Source: Geothrix sp. PMB-07
GTDB lineage: Bacteria; Acidobacteriota; Holophagae; Holophagales; Holophagaceae
Length of the DNA: 64,000 nucleotides
Direction: 5' to 3'
Assembly: GCF_030758935.1 (NCBI RefSeq)
Contig: NZ_CP132333.1
Location: 1,426,992-1,490,991 of the forward strand
The position numbers were made by a program, and so were the translations under genes. The notes under the pieces are model-generated. The model did not search any database. It saw nothing but the letters and a program-made list of their open reading frames with translations, and was not told the origin of the DNA. The number at the start of each line of letters is the position of its first letter. The first letter of the stretch is position 1. Shown here piece after piece: positions 33,836 to 42,314 of this stretch.

Positions 33836-35782
33836 ATGCCGCTTGACGCTGTTTCGCTTCCTGGCCGAGTAATGTTCCTTACGGAGGATCCGGGGAAGAT
33901 CCTCCGCCAGCTGGCCGGAGATGATTTGGAGCTGGCGGAGGCTCTGCCGCTGCGCGATCAGATCAGCACCGATGAGATCACGCCGGCCTTCATCTGCTAT
34001 CACTTCGACGAAAAGCTGGGGGACTTTCCCTACCTGGGCCTGAAGTGCGGGGACACGTTTCCGCTGAAGGAGGGCAGCGTGCGCGCGGGCGGATTTTCCG
34101 TCAGCGTGGCGGGCAGGCGCCGGGGCAAGGGCAGCAGCCGCGAAGCGAGCCCCTATGCGGAGCTGTGCGCAGGCATCCGTCTGGTGATCGCCGAAAGCTT
34201 CGAGCGCATCTACCGTCAGAACGCCCAGAACCTGGGCCTGCTCACCAGCACGGACTTCGGCTTGATCCCGCGCATCCGCCGTGGTGAAACCATCCCTCTG
34301 GCTGAATTCACCGCGGGCCTGGATGCGGTCACCGCCGAGATCGTCCGGCGCGGGGGTCTCTTTGCCTACAACGCTGCACGGTTGGCGGGCGAGGTGGCGC
34401 CCCCGCTGCCGGAGCACGTCCACCGACCCATGACCTATGCAGAGAAGCTGCTGGCCCGGCAGGCGGTGGTGGATGCGACACGGGGTCGGATCGGTCTCGC
34501 CTCGGTGAGGCCAGGCGACGGCCTCTTCGTGCAGGCGCACTGGCGCTTCAGCCACGAGTACGTGACCCCCATGGCCGCGAGCTTCCTGGAGAAGGCCCTG
34601 GGGCCTGATGTCACGCTGCGCGATCCGGCCAGCATCCTCGCCTTCCGGGATCACCTCACCTTCCTGCACCACAGCATGAAGGCGGAGCACCGCGCCATGG
34701 GCCTGCTGACGGTGGCGGAACGTCTGAAGCCGGCGCAGGAATCCTTCTGTGCCAAACACGGCATCCGACTCCACGGCGAACTGGCGGATGGTTCTGGCAG
34801 CGAAGGCATCTGCCACGCCATCATGGCGGAGCGCTACGCCTGCCCAGGCCAGGTGGTGGTGGGCACGGATTCCCACACCCCTCACGCGGGCGCTCTGGGG
34901 TGTCTGGCCTTCGGGGTGGGCACCACGGACATTGCCTGCGCCTGGGTGACCGGGGATGTGCGCGTCACCGTGCCGCCCACGCTGCGGGTGCGCCTGAACG
35001 GGCGCCTGCGCGCTGGCGTATCCGCCAAGGACATCGTGCTCCACTTGCTGGCCCAGCCCCTCATCCGCGAAGGCGGCGCCATCGGCCACGTGATGGAGTA
35101 CCAGGGTGAGGCCCTGGTGGATCTCGACACCGATGAGCGCGCCACCCTCACCAACATGGCGGCGGAGATCGGCGGTTTCACTGGGCTCATCGCCCCGGAT
35201 GAGGAAACCCTGCGCTTCATCGAAGAGCGACGGGGCGTGCGGCTGGCGCTGGAGCCGTGGATGCAGGGCGATGAGGGGGCCGAGTACGCGCACACCCTGG
35301 AGGTGGATTGCGCCGCGCTGGGGCCCATGCTGGCGCGGCCCGGCGACCCTGGGAATGGCGTGGCCCTGGCCGATCTGTCGGAGCCGGTGCCCATCCACAT
35401 CGCCTACCTGGGCAGTTGCACCGGGGGCAAGCGCGAGGACCTGCGGCGAGCCTACGACGTGGTGCGCAGCGCCGCAGCCGAGGGGCGCCGCGTGCCCGAG
35501 GGTGTCCAGTTCTTCGTGCAGTGCGGCAGCGAGGAAGTGCGCCGCCACGCGGTGGCGCAGGGCTGGATGGCGGCCTTCGAGGCCGTGGGGGCCATCGTGT
35601 TGGGCAGCTCCTGCGGGGCCTGCATCAACGCGGGGCCCGGCGTGTCCACCCATCCCGACCAGGTCACCATCAGTGCCATCAACCGGAACTTCCCGGGCCG
35701 CAGCGGCCCCGGCCAGATGTGGCTGGCCAGCCCCGCGACGGTGGCCGCCAGCGCCCTCGCTGGGCACATCGTGGGGGCCTGA
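33836..35782 (+). CDS. Aconitase-family hydro-lyase with swapped domain order (LeuD-like then LeuC-like)
   Basis: A 648-residue [4Fe-4S] dehydratase. Residues about 35-165 are a small swivel (LeuD-like) domain: RDQISTDEITPA, SVSVAGRRRGKGSSREASPYAE, VIAESFERIYRQNAQNLGLL. Residues about 195-648 are the LeuC/aconitase core: VGTDSHTPHAGALGCLAFGVGTTD, cluster Cys in YLGSCTGGKRED and the pair in GSSCGACINAGPG. In aconitases the swivel domain is C-terminal, so the order is reversed. The substrate (isopropylmalate, homocitrate or another 2-alkylmalate) cannot be read from the sequence. No leuB or homocitrate synthase is nearby. Confidence 0.82.
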   Translation: MPLDAVSLPGRVMFLTEDPGKILRQLAGDDLELAEALPLRDQISTDEITPAFICYHFDEKLGDFPYLGLKCGDTFPLKEGSVRAGGFSVSVAGRRRGKGSSREASPYAELCAGIRLVIAESFERIYRQNAQNLGLLTSTDFGLIPRIRRGETIPLAEFTAGLDAVTAEIVRRGGLFAYNAARLAGEVAPPLPEHVHRPMTYAEKLLARQAVVDATRGRIGLASVRPGDGLFVQAHWRFSHEYVTPMAASFLEKALGPDVTLRDPASILAFRDHLTFLHHSMKAEHRAMGLLTVAERLKPAQESFCAKHGIRLHGELADGSGSEGICHAIMAERYACPGQVVVGTDSHTPHAGALGCLAFGVGTTDIACAWVTGDVRVTVPPTLRVRLNGRLRAGVSAKDIVLHLLAQPLIREGGAIGHVMEYQGEALVDLDTDERATLTNMAAEIGGFTGLIAPDEETLRFIEERRGVRLALEPWMQGDEGAEYAHTLEVDCAALGPMLARPGDPGNGVALADLSEPVPIHIAYLGSCTGGKREDLRRAYDVVRSAAAEGRRVPEGVQFFVQCGSEEVRRHAVAQGWMAAFEAVGAIVLGSSCGACINAGPGVSTHPDQVTISAINRNFPGRSGPGQMWLASPATVAASALAGHIVGA

Positions 35783-35871
35783 TCTCGAAAGCCCTGGGAA
35801 CATTCGCGGCGGGCCAGCTAAGGTGGAGGACCGGCTTTTGACATGGGCCGGTTCCGGAGACCTTGCCATTC

Positions 35872-36750
35872 ATGAGAATCCTCAGCCTAGCCACCATGGT
35901 CCTCGCTTCGGGTTGGGTGTGGGCCGACACGCCAGATACGAGCCCTGCGACTCCCGACGCGGTGACCGCGGGGCGGTCGCAGACCTCCGTCCAGATGGAT
36001 TCTCCGGCGGATCCGGATCGCTTCGGCAACCTGCCAAGGTTGGTTTGGGATGATGCGGGCCGTGTGGTCACGGCCCCGGCCCGGTGGGACTCATCGGACT
36101 GGCTGAAGGCCGGAGGCGCGGTGTTGGCGATTGGAACCGCCCTGGCGCTGGACCGCTCCACCGAACAGGAGATGGCCAAGCACCGCACCGCCTCCGCCGA
36201 TCGCTTCGCCAAGGCCGTGCAGAACCTCGGTGGCACGCCCAGCGTGCTCATCGCCGGAGGTACCTGGCTGGCGGGCGTGGCCTTCAAGGACCCCGAGATC
36301 CGCGCCACGGGGGTCGATACCATGGCCACCATGGGCATCGCCCAGCTGCTCCTGGCCATTCCGCTGAAGGAAATCACAGGCCGGTCCCGGCCCTCGGCGG
36401 ACAAGGGCACCCACGACTTCCATCCCTTTGGCGGTGGTCAATCCTTCCCCTCGGGGCACACCACTCAGGCCTTCGCGCTGGCTTCGGTCCTTGCCGAGCA
36501 TGCGGATACGCCCTGGGTGTCGGGCCTGAGCTACGGCCTGGCGGGCCTGGTGGGCGTGGCCCGCATCGAGCAGCGCCAGCATTTCCTGTCCGATGTGGTG
36601 GCCGGTGGCCTCATTGGCACCTTCGTGGGCAAGACCGTGGTCCGCTACAACCAGTCCCGCCGCAGCGACGCCGGGTCCAAGCTGGCCATGAGCTTCACGC
36701 CGATGATCCAGCCCGGAGGCTACGGAGTCAGCCTCGCCCTGAAGTTTTGA
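35872..36750 (+). CDS. PAP2-family phosphatase, exported/membrane
   Basis: A 292-residue precursor with a signal peptide (about 1-19) and a type 2 phosphatidic acid phosphatase domain. Motifs: KEITGRSRPS (motif 1), SFPSGHTTQAFA (motif 2) and RIEQRQHFLSDVVAG (motif 3, with the nucleophilic His region). Likely substrates are lipid phosphates such as undecaprenyl pyrophosphate or phosphatidate in the periplasm. It ends 16 bases before the MITE-like element. The nearby dgkA acts on related lipids but is convergent. Confidence 0.88.
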   Translation: MRILSLATMVLASGWVWADTPDTSPATPDAVTAGRSQTSVQMDSPADPDRFGNLPRLVWDDAGRVVTAPARWDSSDWLKAGGAVLAIGTALALDRSTEQEMAKHRTASADRFAKAVQNLGGTPSVLIAGGTWLAGVAFKDPEIRATGVDTMATMGIAQLLLAIPLKEITGRSRPSADKGTHDFHPFGGGQSFPSGHTTQAFALASVLAEHADTPWVSGLSYGLAGLVGVARIEQRQHFLSDVVAGGLIGTFVGKTVVRYNQSRRSDAGSKLAMSFTPMIQPGGYGVSLALKF

Positions 36751-36765
36751 TAAACACTGACCCTC

Positions 36766-37034
36766 GGAGCCTGTCTAAGTCATGGGTGGGGGCCGCACTG
36801 GGGCGCCAGCCGAGGGAGGCAAGGAAGGCGACGAAGGCCCTGGCGGTTCCAGGGGCGAGGAGCCTGACGCTGCATCCCGACGGCTGCCGCCCCAGCCCGA
36901 AGGGTTGGCGGCAAAGGGGCCCCCATGCTGTGTCGGCGGGCTTGAACGGTGAATCTCACCGCCCTGCACCCGCCTCCGTGCCTGGAGGCCCTTTGCCGTC
37001 AATGCAGCCCCTATCGATGACTTAGACAGGCTCC
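36766..37034. mobile_element. MITE-like non-autonomous element, 269 bp
   Basis: Perfect 18-bp terminal inverted repeats (36766-36783 and 37017-37034, GGAGCCTGTCTAAGTCAT) that continue imperfectly for about 17 more bases. The ends resemble the IS5-family ends in this window (GCCTGT...AAGTC). The interior has no gene and includes a hairpin near 36884-36912. No clear target duplication is visible. The right end supplies the dgkA stop codon. Confidence 0.72.
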
Positions 37035-37370
37035 AAGGAACGCGAGGAAGGTGCCCACGGCGCTGAGGCTGAACACCAGCACGGCTCCGGCGGCGCAGTC
37101 CTTGGCCACCTTGATGGCCGGGTGGATCTCAGGATGCAGGTGGTCGAGGGTCTGCTCCAGGGCCGTGTTCAGCAACTCGGCCCCCAGCACCAGGCCGCAA
37201 TTCATCAGCAGCAGGGCCCACCAGAGCGGCGCGGGGCGCACCGCCACGAGGACCGCCACCACCCCCAGGGCCATCAGAGCCTGCGAGCGGAAGCTGGCCT
37301 CCTGCCGCCAGGCGCTGCGGATGCCCTGGAGGCTGTAGGAGAGGCGATGGTGGAAGGGCTGGTTCTTCAT
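37011..37370 (-). CDS. dgkA: Diacylglycerol/undecaprenol kinase DgkA with MITE-encoded C-terminus
   Basis: Small inner-membrane lipid kinase, 119 residues, three membrane helices. N-terminal amphipathic region HRLSYSLQGIRSAWRQEASFRSQ and the catalytic segment GAELLNTALEQTLDHLHPEIHPAIKVAKDCAAGAVLV are present. ATG 37370 starts the homologous part. The last seven residues (GACLSHR) and the stop lie in the right inverted repeat of the MITE-like element, so the native C-terminus has been replaced. The third helix seems nearly complete, so activity is plausible. Confidence 0.88.
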   Translation of the reverse strand: MKNQPFHHRLSYSLQGIRSAWRQEASFRSQALMALGVVAVLVAVRPAPLWWALLLMNCGLVLGAELLNTALEQTLDHLHPEIHPAIKVAKDCAAGAVLVFSLSAVGTFLAFLGACLSHR

Positions 37371-37495
37371 GCGGACCCTTGCGGCGGGAAGCCCCCATTG
37401 TGACACCGGAGGTTCCAGAGCCCAGGGCTGCGCTTCCCGCGGAATCTGTGTGAATCTGGGAAGCCGGTGACCTGACCTTCCTCTTCGAGCGCCCC

Positions 37496-39448
37496 ATGTT
37501 TGATCCCGTCCTAACTGCCCGCTACCGCGCCCTGCTGTTGACGGGCCTAGCGCGCGAAGGCGCGCCCGCTCTGGAGTCCAGCTCCAGAGTTCTGGTGGTG
37601 GACGTGGCCCGCCAAAGGCTGGGTCTGATCGAAGCTGGCCAGTTGGTGTTCGAGGCGGTCATCTCCACGGCCCGCAATGGCCTGGGGTGCGAAGAAGGCT
37701 CGTACCGCACGCCCACGGGCTGGCATCGCATCCATGCGCGCATCGGTGCGGGCGCGGAGCCGGGCAGCGTTTTCCGCAACCGGGTGGCCACGGGCGAAGT
37801 CTGGCGGGGAGAGGCCCGAGAGGAGGATCTGATCCTCACGCGCGTGCTCACCCTGGATGGACAGGAAGAGGGCTGGAATCGCGGCCCTGGGCGGGATTCC
37901 CTGGAGCGCTTCATCTACATGCACGGCACCAACCAGGAGGGGCAGCTGGGCACGCCCGTGTCCCACGGCTGCGTGCGCCTGGGCAATGCCGAGGTGCTCG
38001 ACCTGTTCGACCGGGTGGCCGAGGGGGACCTGCTCCTCATCGCCGAAGGAACGCCAGGGGATGGCCTGGGGCTTGGGCGATTGCACTTCGCTGGAGTCGG
38101 AGGCAGCGGCATGAGCGCCCTGGCCCAGTTCGTGGCGATGAAGGGCGGCCGGGCCAGCGGCAGCGACCGCAGCTTCGACCGGGGTGAACGAACGGAATCC
38201 CGAGCGCAGCTGGAAGCCCTGGGCGTGGCCATCCATCCGCAAAATGGTTCAGGCCTGGAAGGGGACTGCTCGGCCCTGGTGGTGTCCACCGCCGTGGAGG
38301 AGGATGTGCCCGATGTGGCTGCGGCCCGGCGCCTGGGCGTGCCCGTGCTGCACCGCTCAGAGTTGCTGGCCCATCTGGTGGCGCGGTACCGCACCGTGGC
38401 GGTGACGGGCACCAGCGGCAAGTCCAGCACCGTGGCCATGATCTTCGAGATCCTGCGCGGCGCCGGCCGCGACCCTTCCATCATCACCGGCGGCGATCTG
38501 GTGGCGCTTCAGCGCCAAGGCCTGTGGGGCAACGCCTGGGCAGGAGCCTCGGACCTGCTGGTCATCGAGGCCGATGAAAGCGATGGCTCCGTGGTGCGCT
38601 ACCACGCCGCGGTGGGCGTGCTGCTGAACCTGCAGCGCGACCACAAGGAAATGGAGGCCGTGGCCGAGATGTTCCGGACCTTCCGGGTCCAGGTGCGAGA
38701 AACCGCGGTGGTGGGTGAAGCGGAGAACCTGCGGGCATTCGCCGGAGGCAGTCTGGTCTTCGGGTTTGGCGAAGGGGCGCAGCTTCGCACCGAGGGGCTT
38801 TCGCTTGGCGCGGAAAGCTCCGCTTTCCGCGTGAGGAATACAGACTTCCGTTTGCCGGTGCCAGGGCGGCACAACGTCGAAAACGCCTTGGCGGCCATCG
38901 GAGCCTGCATGGCGCTGGGCGTTCCCCTCGAAGCCATGGTGGAGCCGCTCTCGGCCTTCCAGGGCGTGGCCCGCCGCTTCCAGGTGTTGGGCACCCGGGC
39001 CGGCGTTACCGTGGTGGATGACTTCGGCCACAACCCGGCCAAGGTGGCGGCCTCCATCCGGGCGGCCCACTTGCGCCTGGCCGCTGCGGGCGGGCGCCTG
39101 CTGGCGGTGTTTCAGCCACACGGTTTCGGCCCCCTGAAATTCCTGCGGGCGGATTTCGTGGAGAGCTTCTCCGCCGAGCTGCGCGCCCAGGACCGGCTCT
39201 GGTTCCTGGATGTGTTCTACGCCGGTGGCACCGCCGCCAAGGACATCAGCTCGGGCGACGTCATCGGCGATCTGGTGGCGCGGGGGGTTCAGGCCGAGCA
39301 CGCCCCATCACGGAAATGGCTGGTGGAGCGACTCGCCGCCGAGGCGAGGGAAGGAGACCTCATCCTGATCATGGGGGCGAGGGATCCCTCCCTGACGGAC
39401 CTGGCCAAGGGCATTCTGGCCGCCTTGCCCGGTGGCGGTTCGGAGTAG
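37496..39448 (+). CDS. L,D-transpeptidase (YkuD) fused to a MurC/Mpl-type Mur ligase
   Basis: A 650-residue two-enzyme fusion. Residues about 28-185 form a YkuD domain with HGTNQEGQLGTP (His143) and SHGCVRLGN (catalytic Cys159). Residues about 195-650 form a Mur ligase: HFAGVGGSGMS (N-terminal Rossmann, like MurC), VTGTSGKSST (P-loop Lys309), IEADESDGS, and the C-terminal VVDDFGHNPAKVAASI. YkuD enzymes are normally periplasmic, but no signal peptide is visible, so both halves are probably cytosolic. Inference: a peptidoglycan-recycling or precursor-editing enzyme that trims or exchanges the stem peptide and ligates it. It lies 9 bases before mazG. Confidence 0.85.
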   Translation: MFDPVLTARYRALLLTGLAREGAPALESSSRVLVVDVARQRLGLIEAGQLVFEAVISTARNGLGCEEGSYRTPTGWHRIHARIGAGAEPGSVFRNRVATGEVWRGEAREEDLILTRVLTLDGQEEGWNRGPGRDSLERFIYMHGTNQEGQLGTPVSHGCVRLGNAEVLDLFDRVAEGDLLLIAEGTPGDGLGLGRLHFAGVGGSGMSALAQFVAMKGGRASGSDRSFDRGERTESRAQLEALGVAIHPQNGSGLEGDCSALVVSTAVEEDVPDVAAARRLGVPVLHRSELLAHLVARYRTVAVTGTSGKSSTVAMIFEILRGAGRDPSIITGGDLVALQRQGLWGNAWAGASDLLVIEADESDGSVVRYHAAVGVLLNLQRDHKEMEAVAEMFRTFRVQVRETAVVGEAENLRAFAGGSLVFGFGEGAQLRTEGLSLGAESSAFRVRNTDFRLPVPGRHNVENALAAIGACMALGVPLEAMVEPLSAFQGVARRFQVLGTRAGVTVVDDFGHNPAKVAASIRAAHLRLAAAGGRLLAVFQPHGFGPLKFLRADFVESFSAELRAQDRLWFLDVFYAGGTAAKDISSGDVIGDLVARGVQAEHAPSRKWLVERLAAEAREGDLILIMGARDPSLTDLAKGILAALPGGGSE

Positions 39449-39457
39449 CCTGGAGGC

Positions 39458-40249
39458 ATGGAACCCCTCACCCTCCGCGCCGTCATGGCCGCGCTCCGCA
39501 AGCCGGAGTCGGGCTGCCCCTGGGATCTGAAGCAGGATCATCAGACCCTGGCCAAGTACCTCCGCGAGGAGGCTGCCGAAGTGCTGGAAGCGCTGGCCGC
39601 GCATCGGCCCTTCGACGAAGCCACCGAGATGCACCTCTGCGAGGAGCTGGGCGACCTGTGGCTGCAGATCGCCTTCCACGCCCAGCTGGCGGCGGATCGC
39701 GGCGCCTGGGACATCCATGACGTGGAGCAGGCCGTGGTGGAGAAGCTGGTGCGGCGCCACCCCCATGTCTTCGGAGAGGTGGCCGTGGAGGGCGCGGAGG
39801 GCGTGCTCACCAATTGGGCCGCCATCAAGCGCGAAGAGAAGGGCCTCACCGAGGCCACCGAGCCCCGCCTGCTGGAGGGCATCCCGGCCACCTTATCGCC
39901 CATGGACGAGGCCCTGGAGATCGGCCACCGCTGTGCCAAGGTGGGCTTCGAGTGGCCCGATCTGGAAGGCGTGCTCGACAAGGTGAAAGAAGAAGTCGCG
40001 GAGCTGCAGGCGGAATCCGATCCCGTGCGGGTGGAGGAGGAATTCGGTGATGTGCTTTTCAGCCTCATGCAGTGGGCGCGGAAGAAGGGCGTGGATCCCG
40101 ATGCCGCGCTCCGGCGCCAGATGCGGCGTTTCAAGGTGCGCTTCCAGGCCGTGGAAGACGATGCCCGGGCCGCAGGAGGCTGGGAGCACCGGAACCTCGA
40201 TCAGATGGAAGCGGCCTGGCAGGCGGCGAAACGGAAGGGGAAGGAGTGA
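39458..40249 (+). CDS. mazG: Nucleoside triphosphate pyrophosphohydrolase MazG
   Basis: House-cleaning NTP pyrophosphatase that hydrolyses (d)NTPs to NMPs and may limit ppGpp. It has 263 residues with two MazG helical repeats: YLREEAAEVLEAL with HLCEELGDLWLQIAFH, and VKEEVAELQAE with VEEEFGDVLFSLMQWAR, both carrying EExxE...ExxD metal ligands. CPWDLKQDHQTLAKY is the family N-terminus. It starts 9 bases after the LDT-Mur gene and overlaps the next start by one stop/start junction (GTGATGG). Confidence 0.95.
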   Translation: MEPLTLRAVMAALRKPESGCPWDLKQDHQTLAKYLREEAAEVLEALAAHRPFDEATEMHLCEELGDLWLQIAFHAQLAADRGAWDIHDVEQAVVEKLVRRHPHVFGEVAVEGAEGVLTNWAAIKREEKGLTEATEPRLLEGIPATLSPMDEALEIGHRCAKVGFEWPDLEGVLDKVKEEVAELQAESDPVRVEEEFGDVLFSLMQWARKKGVDPDAALRRQMRRFKVRFQAVEDDARAAGGWEHRNLDQMEAAWQAAKRKGKE

Positions 40250-40767
40250 TGGTTTTGCTCTGGCTGTCCCAGCCCGGGGCCCAGCCGCCCCTGGGCTTCT
40301 TGCTGATCTTCATCCCCCTGGTGTTCCTGGGAGCCACCTGGATCAGTAACCGCCTGCTGGGAATTCCGGCCATGTATCGGGATTGGCCCGCGGACCGGAC
40401 CGATCCCATCGAGCGGAACGTGGGCTGGCAGCAGGTGGAGTTCGGCGCCTTCCGCGGTCACTGCCCCATGTCCATCAAGTTCGGTCAGCGCTGCCTGCAC
40501 CTCAAACAACCCTTTCCCTTCCAGCCGTTCTACTGGCTGGGCCCGGCCTCCATCCCCTGGAGCGAGGTGCGGCTGGAGAAGGCGCCTTCGGACCGTTGGT
40601 GGGCATTCCTCAGTGCCGCAGAATTCCGCCTCGGGGCAGGTGGGCGGATGATCCGGTTGCGGGGCAAAGCCGCGCGCGCACTCATGGAGCGGGTGAAGGG
40701 CGCTCCCGGCGGACAAGGACCGGGCCACAGGCCGCCAGTGGTTTCGGGGACCATCCGGCCGCGCTGA
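40249..40767 (+). CDS. Membrane-anchored protein of unknown function
   Basis: A 172-residue protein with one strong N-terminal membrane segment (about 15-38, PLGFLLIFIPLVFLGATWI) and a soluble remainder with a PH-like look (WQQVEFGAFRGHCPMSIKFGQRCLHLKQP, IPWSEVRLEKAPSDRWW). ATG 40249 overlaps the mazG stop (TGATG), with GAAGGAG just before it, so it is translated with mazG. No family recognised. Confidence 0.75.
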   Translation: MVLLWLSQPGAQPPLGFLLIFIPLVFLGATWISNRLLGIPAMYRDWPADRTDPIERNVGWQQVEFGAFRGHCPMSIKFGQRCLHLKQPFPFQPFYWLGPASIPWSEVRLEKAPSDRWWAFLSAAEFRLGAGGRMIRLRGKAARALMERVKGAPGGQGPGHRPPVVSGTIRPR

Positions 40768-40801
40768 GTTGGCCCTTTTTCCTGGTTTGTGGCTCCCCGG
40801 G

Positions 40802-42136
40802 TCAGGCGAAGAGTTTGGACAGGCCGAAGGCGACGACGGTGGAAGTGCTCACACCGATGAGGCCGGGGATCATGAAGCTGTGGTTGAGGAGATACTTCCC
40901 GATGCGCGTGGTGCCGGTGCGATCCATGTTGATGGCGGCCAGATCGCTGGGGTAGAACGCGAAGAAGAAGTAGGCGTAGCTGGCGGGGATGAGGCCCAGC
41001 AGCAGCGGCGTGGGCAGGCCCAGGGCGTAGCCGAAGGGCAGCATGATGGTGAGGGTCGCGGCCTGACTTTTCACGAAGGCCGACACGCAGAACATGGCGA
41101 TGGCGAAGGTCCAGGGGGCATGCTGCACCATGGCCTTGATGTTGGCGATGAGGTAGCCCTCGTTGGCCTTGATGAAGGTCTCGCTCATCCAGGCGATGCC
41201 GAAGATGGACACCACCGCGATCATGCCCGCGATGAAGACGCTGGAGCGGGCGATATCGGGCGCCTTCACCTTGGTGGCGAAGAGGATGAACGAGCCAAAG
41301 GCCAGCATGATGATCTGCACCACGGTGGTCATGGGCACCGGCTTGCCGCCCACCAGGGGCAGCAGGGCGGGCTTCAGTGCGATGACGACGATGCTGATGA
41401 CGCCGGCGAAGAAGAGGGCCACGGAGAGCTTGGCGGTGAAGGGGATCTCAAGGCCCAATGTGCTCACGTTGGCGTCCAGCGCCTTGGCGAATTCGGGATC
41501 CTTCATGCGCTCGAGGAACTCGGGATCCTCGTCCAGCTCCTTGCCCCGGTTGTAGCTCCAGGCCGCGGCGGCCAACACGCCGATGAGGCCCGCGGGCAGG
41601 GTGATGCGGATGATGTCGAAGAGGCCCACGGGATGGCCGTTCTTGGCGGCCATGGCCAGGAAGGTGGTGACCGCCGCGGCCACGGGGCTGGCGGTGATGC
41701 CCATCTGGGAGGCCACGCTGGAGATCGCCATGGGGCGCTCGGGGCGGATGCGCGTTTTCAGGGCCACATCCGAGATGACGGGCAGCAGCGCGTAGACCGC
41801 GTGGCCGGTGCCCACGCAGACGGTGAGGAGGAAGGTGGAGAGCGGCGCCAGGATGGTCACCTGTTTGGGGTGGGCCCGCAGCACGCGCTCTGTGAGCTGC
41901 ACCAGGTAGTCGAGGCCGCCGGCCACCTGCAGCGTGGCCGAGGCCGTGACCACGGCCAGGATGATGAGCATGACGTCGATGGGCGGCACACCCGGAGCCA
42001 CCCGGAAGCCCAGTACCAGCACGGCCACGCCCAGGCCGCCAATGAGGCCCAGGGCCACGCCGCCCTTGCGGATGCCGATGAGAATGGCACCCAGCACCAG
42101 CAGGAATTGAATCCAGAACATCAGGGCAGGGGACAT
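40802..42136 (-). CDS. Anaerobic C4-dicarboxylate transporter (Dcu family)
   Basis: Inner-membrane fumarate/succinate exchanger of the DcuA/DcuB family, 444 residues with 10 or more membrane helices. Family features are LGLIGGLGVAVLVLGFRVAPGVPPIDVMLIILAV, LSTFLLTVCVGTGHAVYALLPVISDVAL, RPERPMAISSVASQMGITASPVAAAV and the C-terminal YAYFFFAFYPSDLAAINMDRTGTTRIGKYLLNHSFMIPGLI. Its presence supports fumarate respiration or aspartate fermentation. Whether it is DcuA or DcuB cannot be told. AAGGAG precedes the ATG at 42136. Confidence 0.93.
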   Translation of the reverse strand: MSPALMFWIQFLLVLGAILIGIRKGGVALGLIGGLGVAVLVLGFRVAPGVPPIDVMLIILAVVTASATLQVAGGLDYLVQLTERVLRAHPKQVTILAPLSTFLLTVCVGTGHAVYALLPVISDVALKTRIRPERPMAISSVASQMGITASPVAAAVTTFLAMAAKNGHPVGLFDIIRITLPAGLIGVLAAAAWSYNRGKELDEDPEFLERMKDPEFAKALDANVSTLGLEIPFTAKLSVALFFAGVISIVVIALKPALLPLVGGKPVPMTTVVQIIMLAFGSFILFATKVKAPDIARSSVFIAGMIAVVSIFGIAWMSETFIKANEGYLIANIKAMVQHAPWTFAIAMFCVSAFVKSQAATLTIMLPFGYALGLPTPLLLGLIPASYAYFFFAFYPSDLAAINMDRTGTTRIGKYLLNHSFMIPGLIGVSTSTVVAFGLSKLFA

Positions 42137-42208
42137 GGCCGGTTCTCCTTGATTCGTGATGGATCTGGCTGGAATGGGGGAATCGTAGCAGATGCTGAAA
42201 TCGTGAAT

Positions 42209-42222
42209 GATTCCGAAGAATC
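42209..42222. promoter_or_regulatory. Short palindrome in the dcu upstream region
   Basis: GATTC-CGAA-GAATC lies 73 bases upstream of the dcu start, in an AT-richer patch with a TTTTTTTT tract beside it. It could be an operator for a redox or C4-dicarboxylate regulator, or a weak hairpin. Nothing further supports either. Confidence 0.25.
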
Positions 42223-42314
42223 GCTTTTTTTAATTTCTTATGTGCGGGTTCGCGACGCATCGCGCGGGCAGCCTCCCCTGCGGGGGAACACGGAATCAGA
42301 GGTAGGATGACCTC

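Noticed and set aside
35838-35843. TTGACA upstream of the PAP2 gene as a -35 box
   Set aside because: No -10-like hexamer at a valid distance before the start codon.
40769-42310. Plus-strand frame of 513 codons, Gly/His/Glu-rich, opposite the dcu gene
   Set aside because: It mirrors a membrane protein with clear Dcu motifs; low-complexity composition and no start signal.
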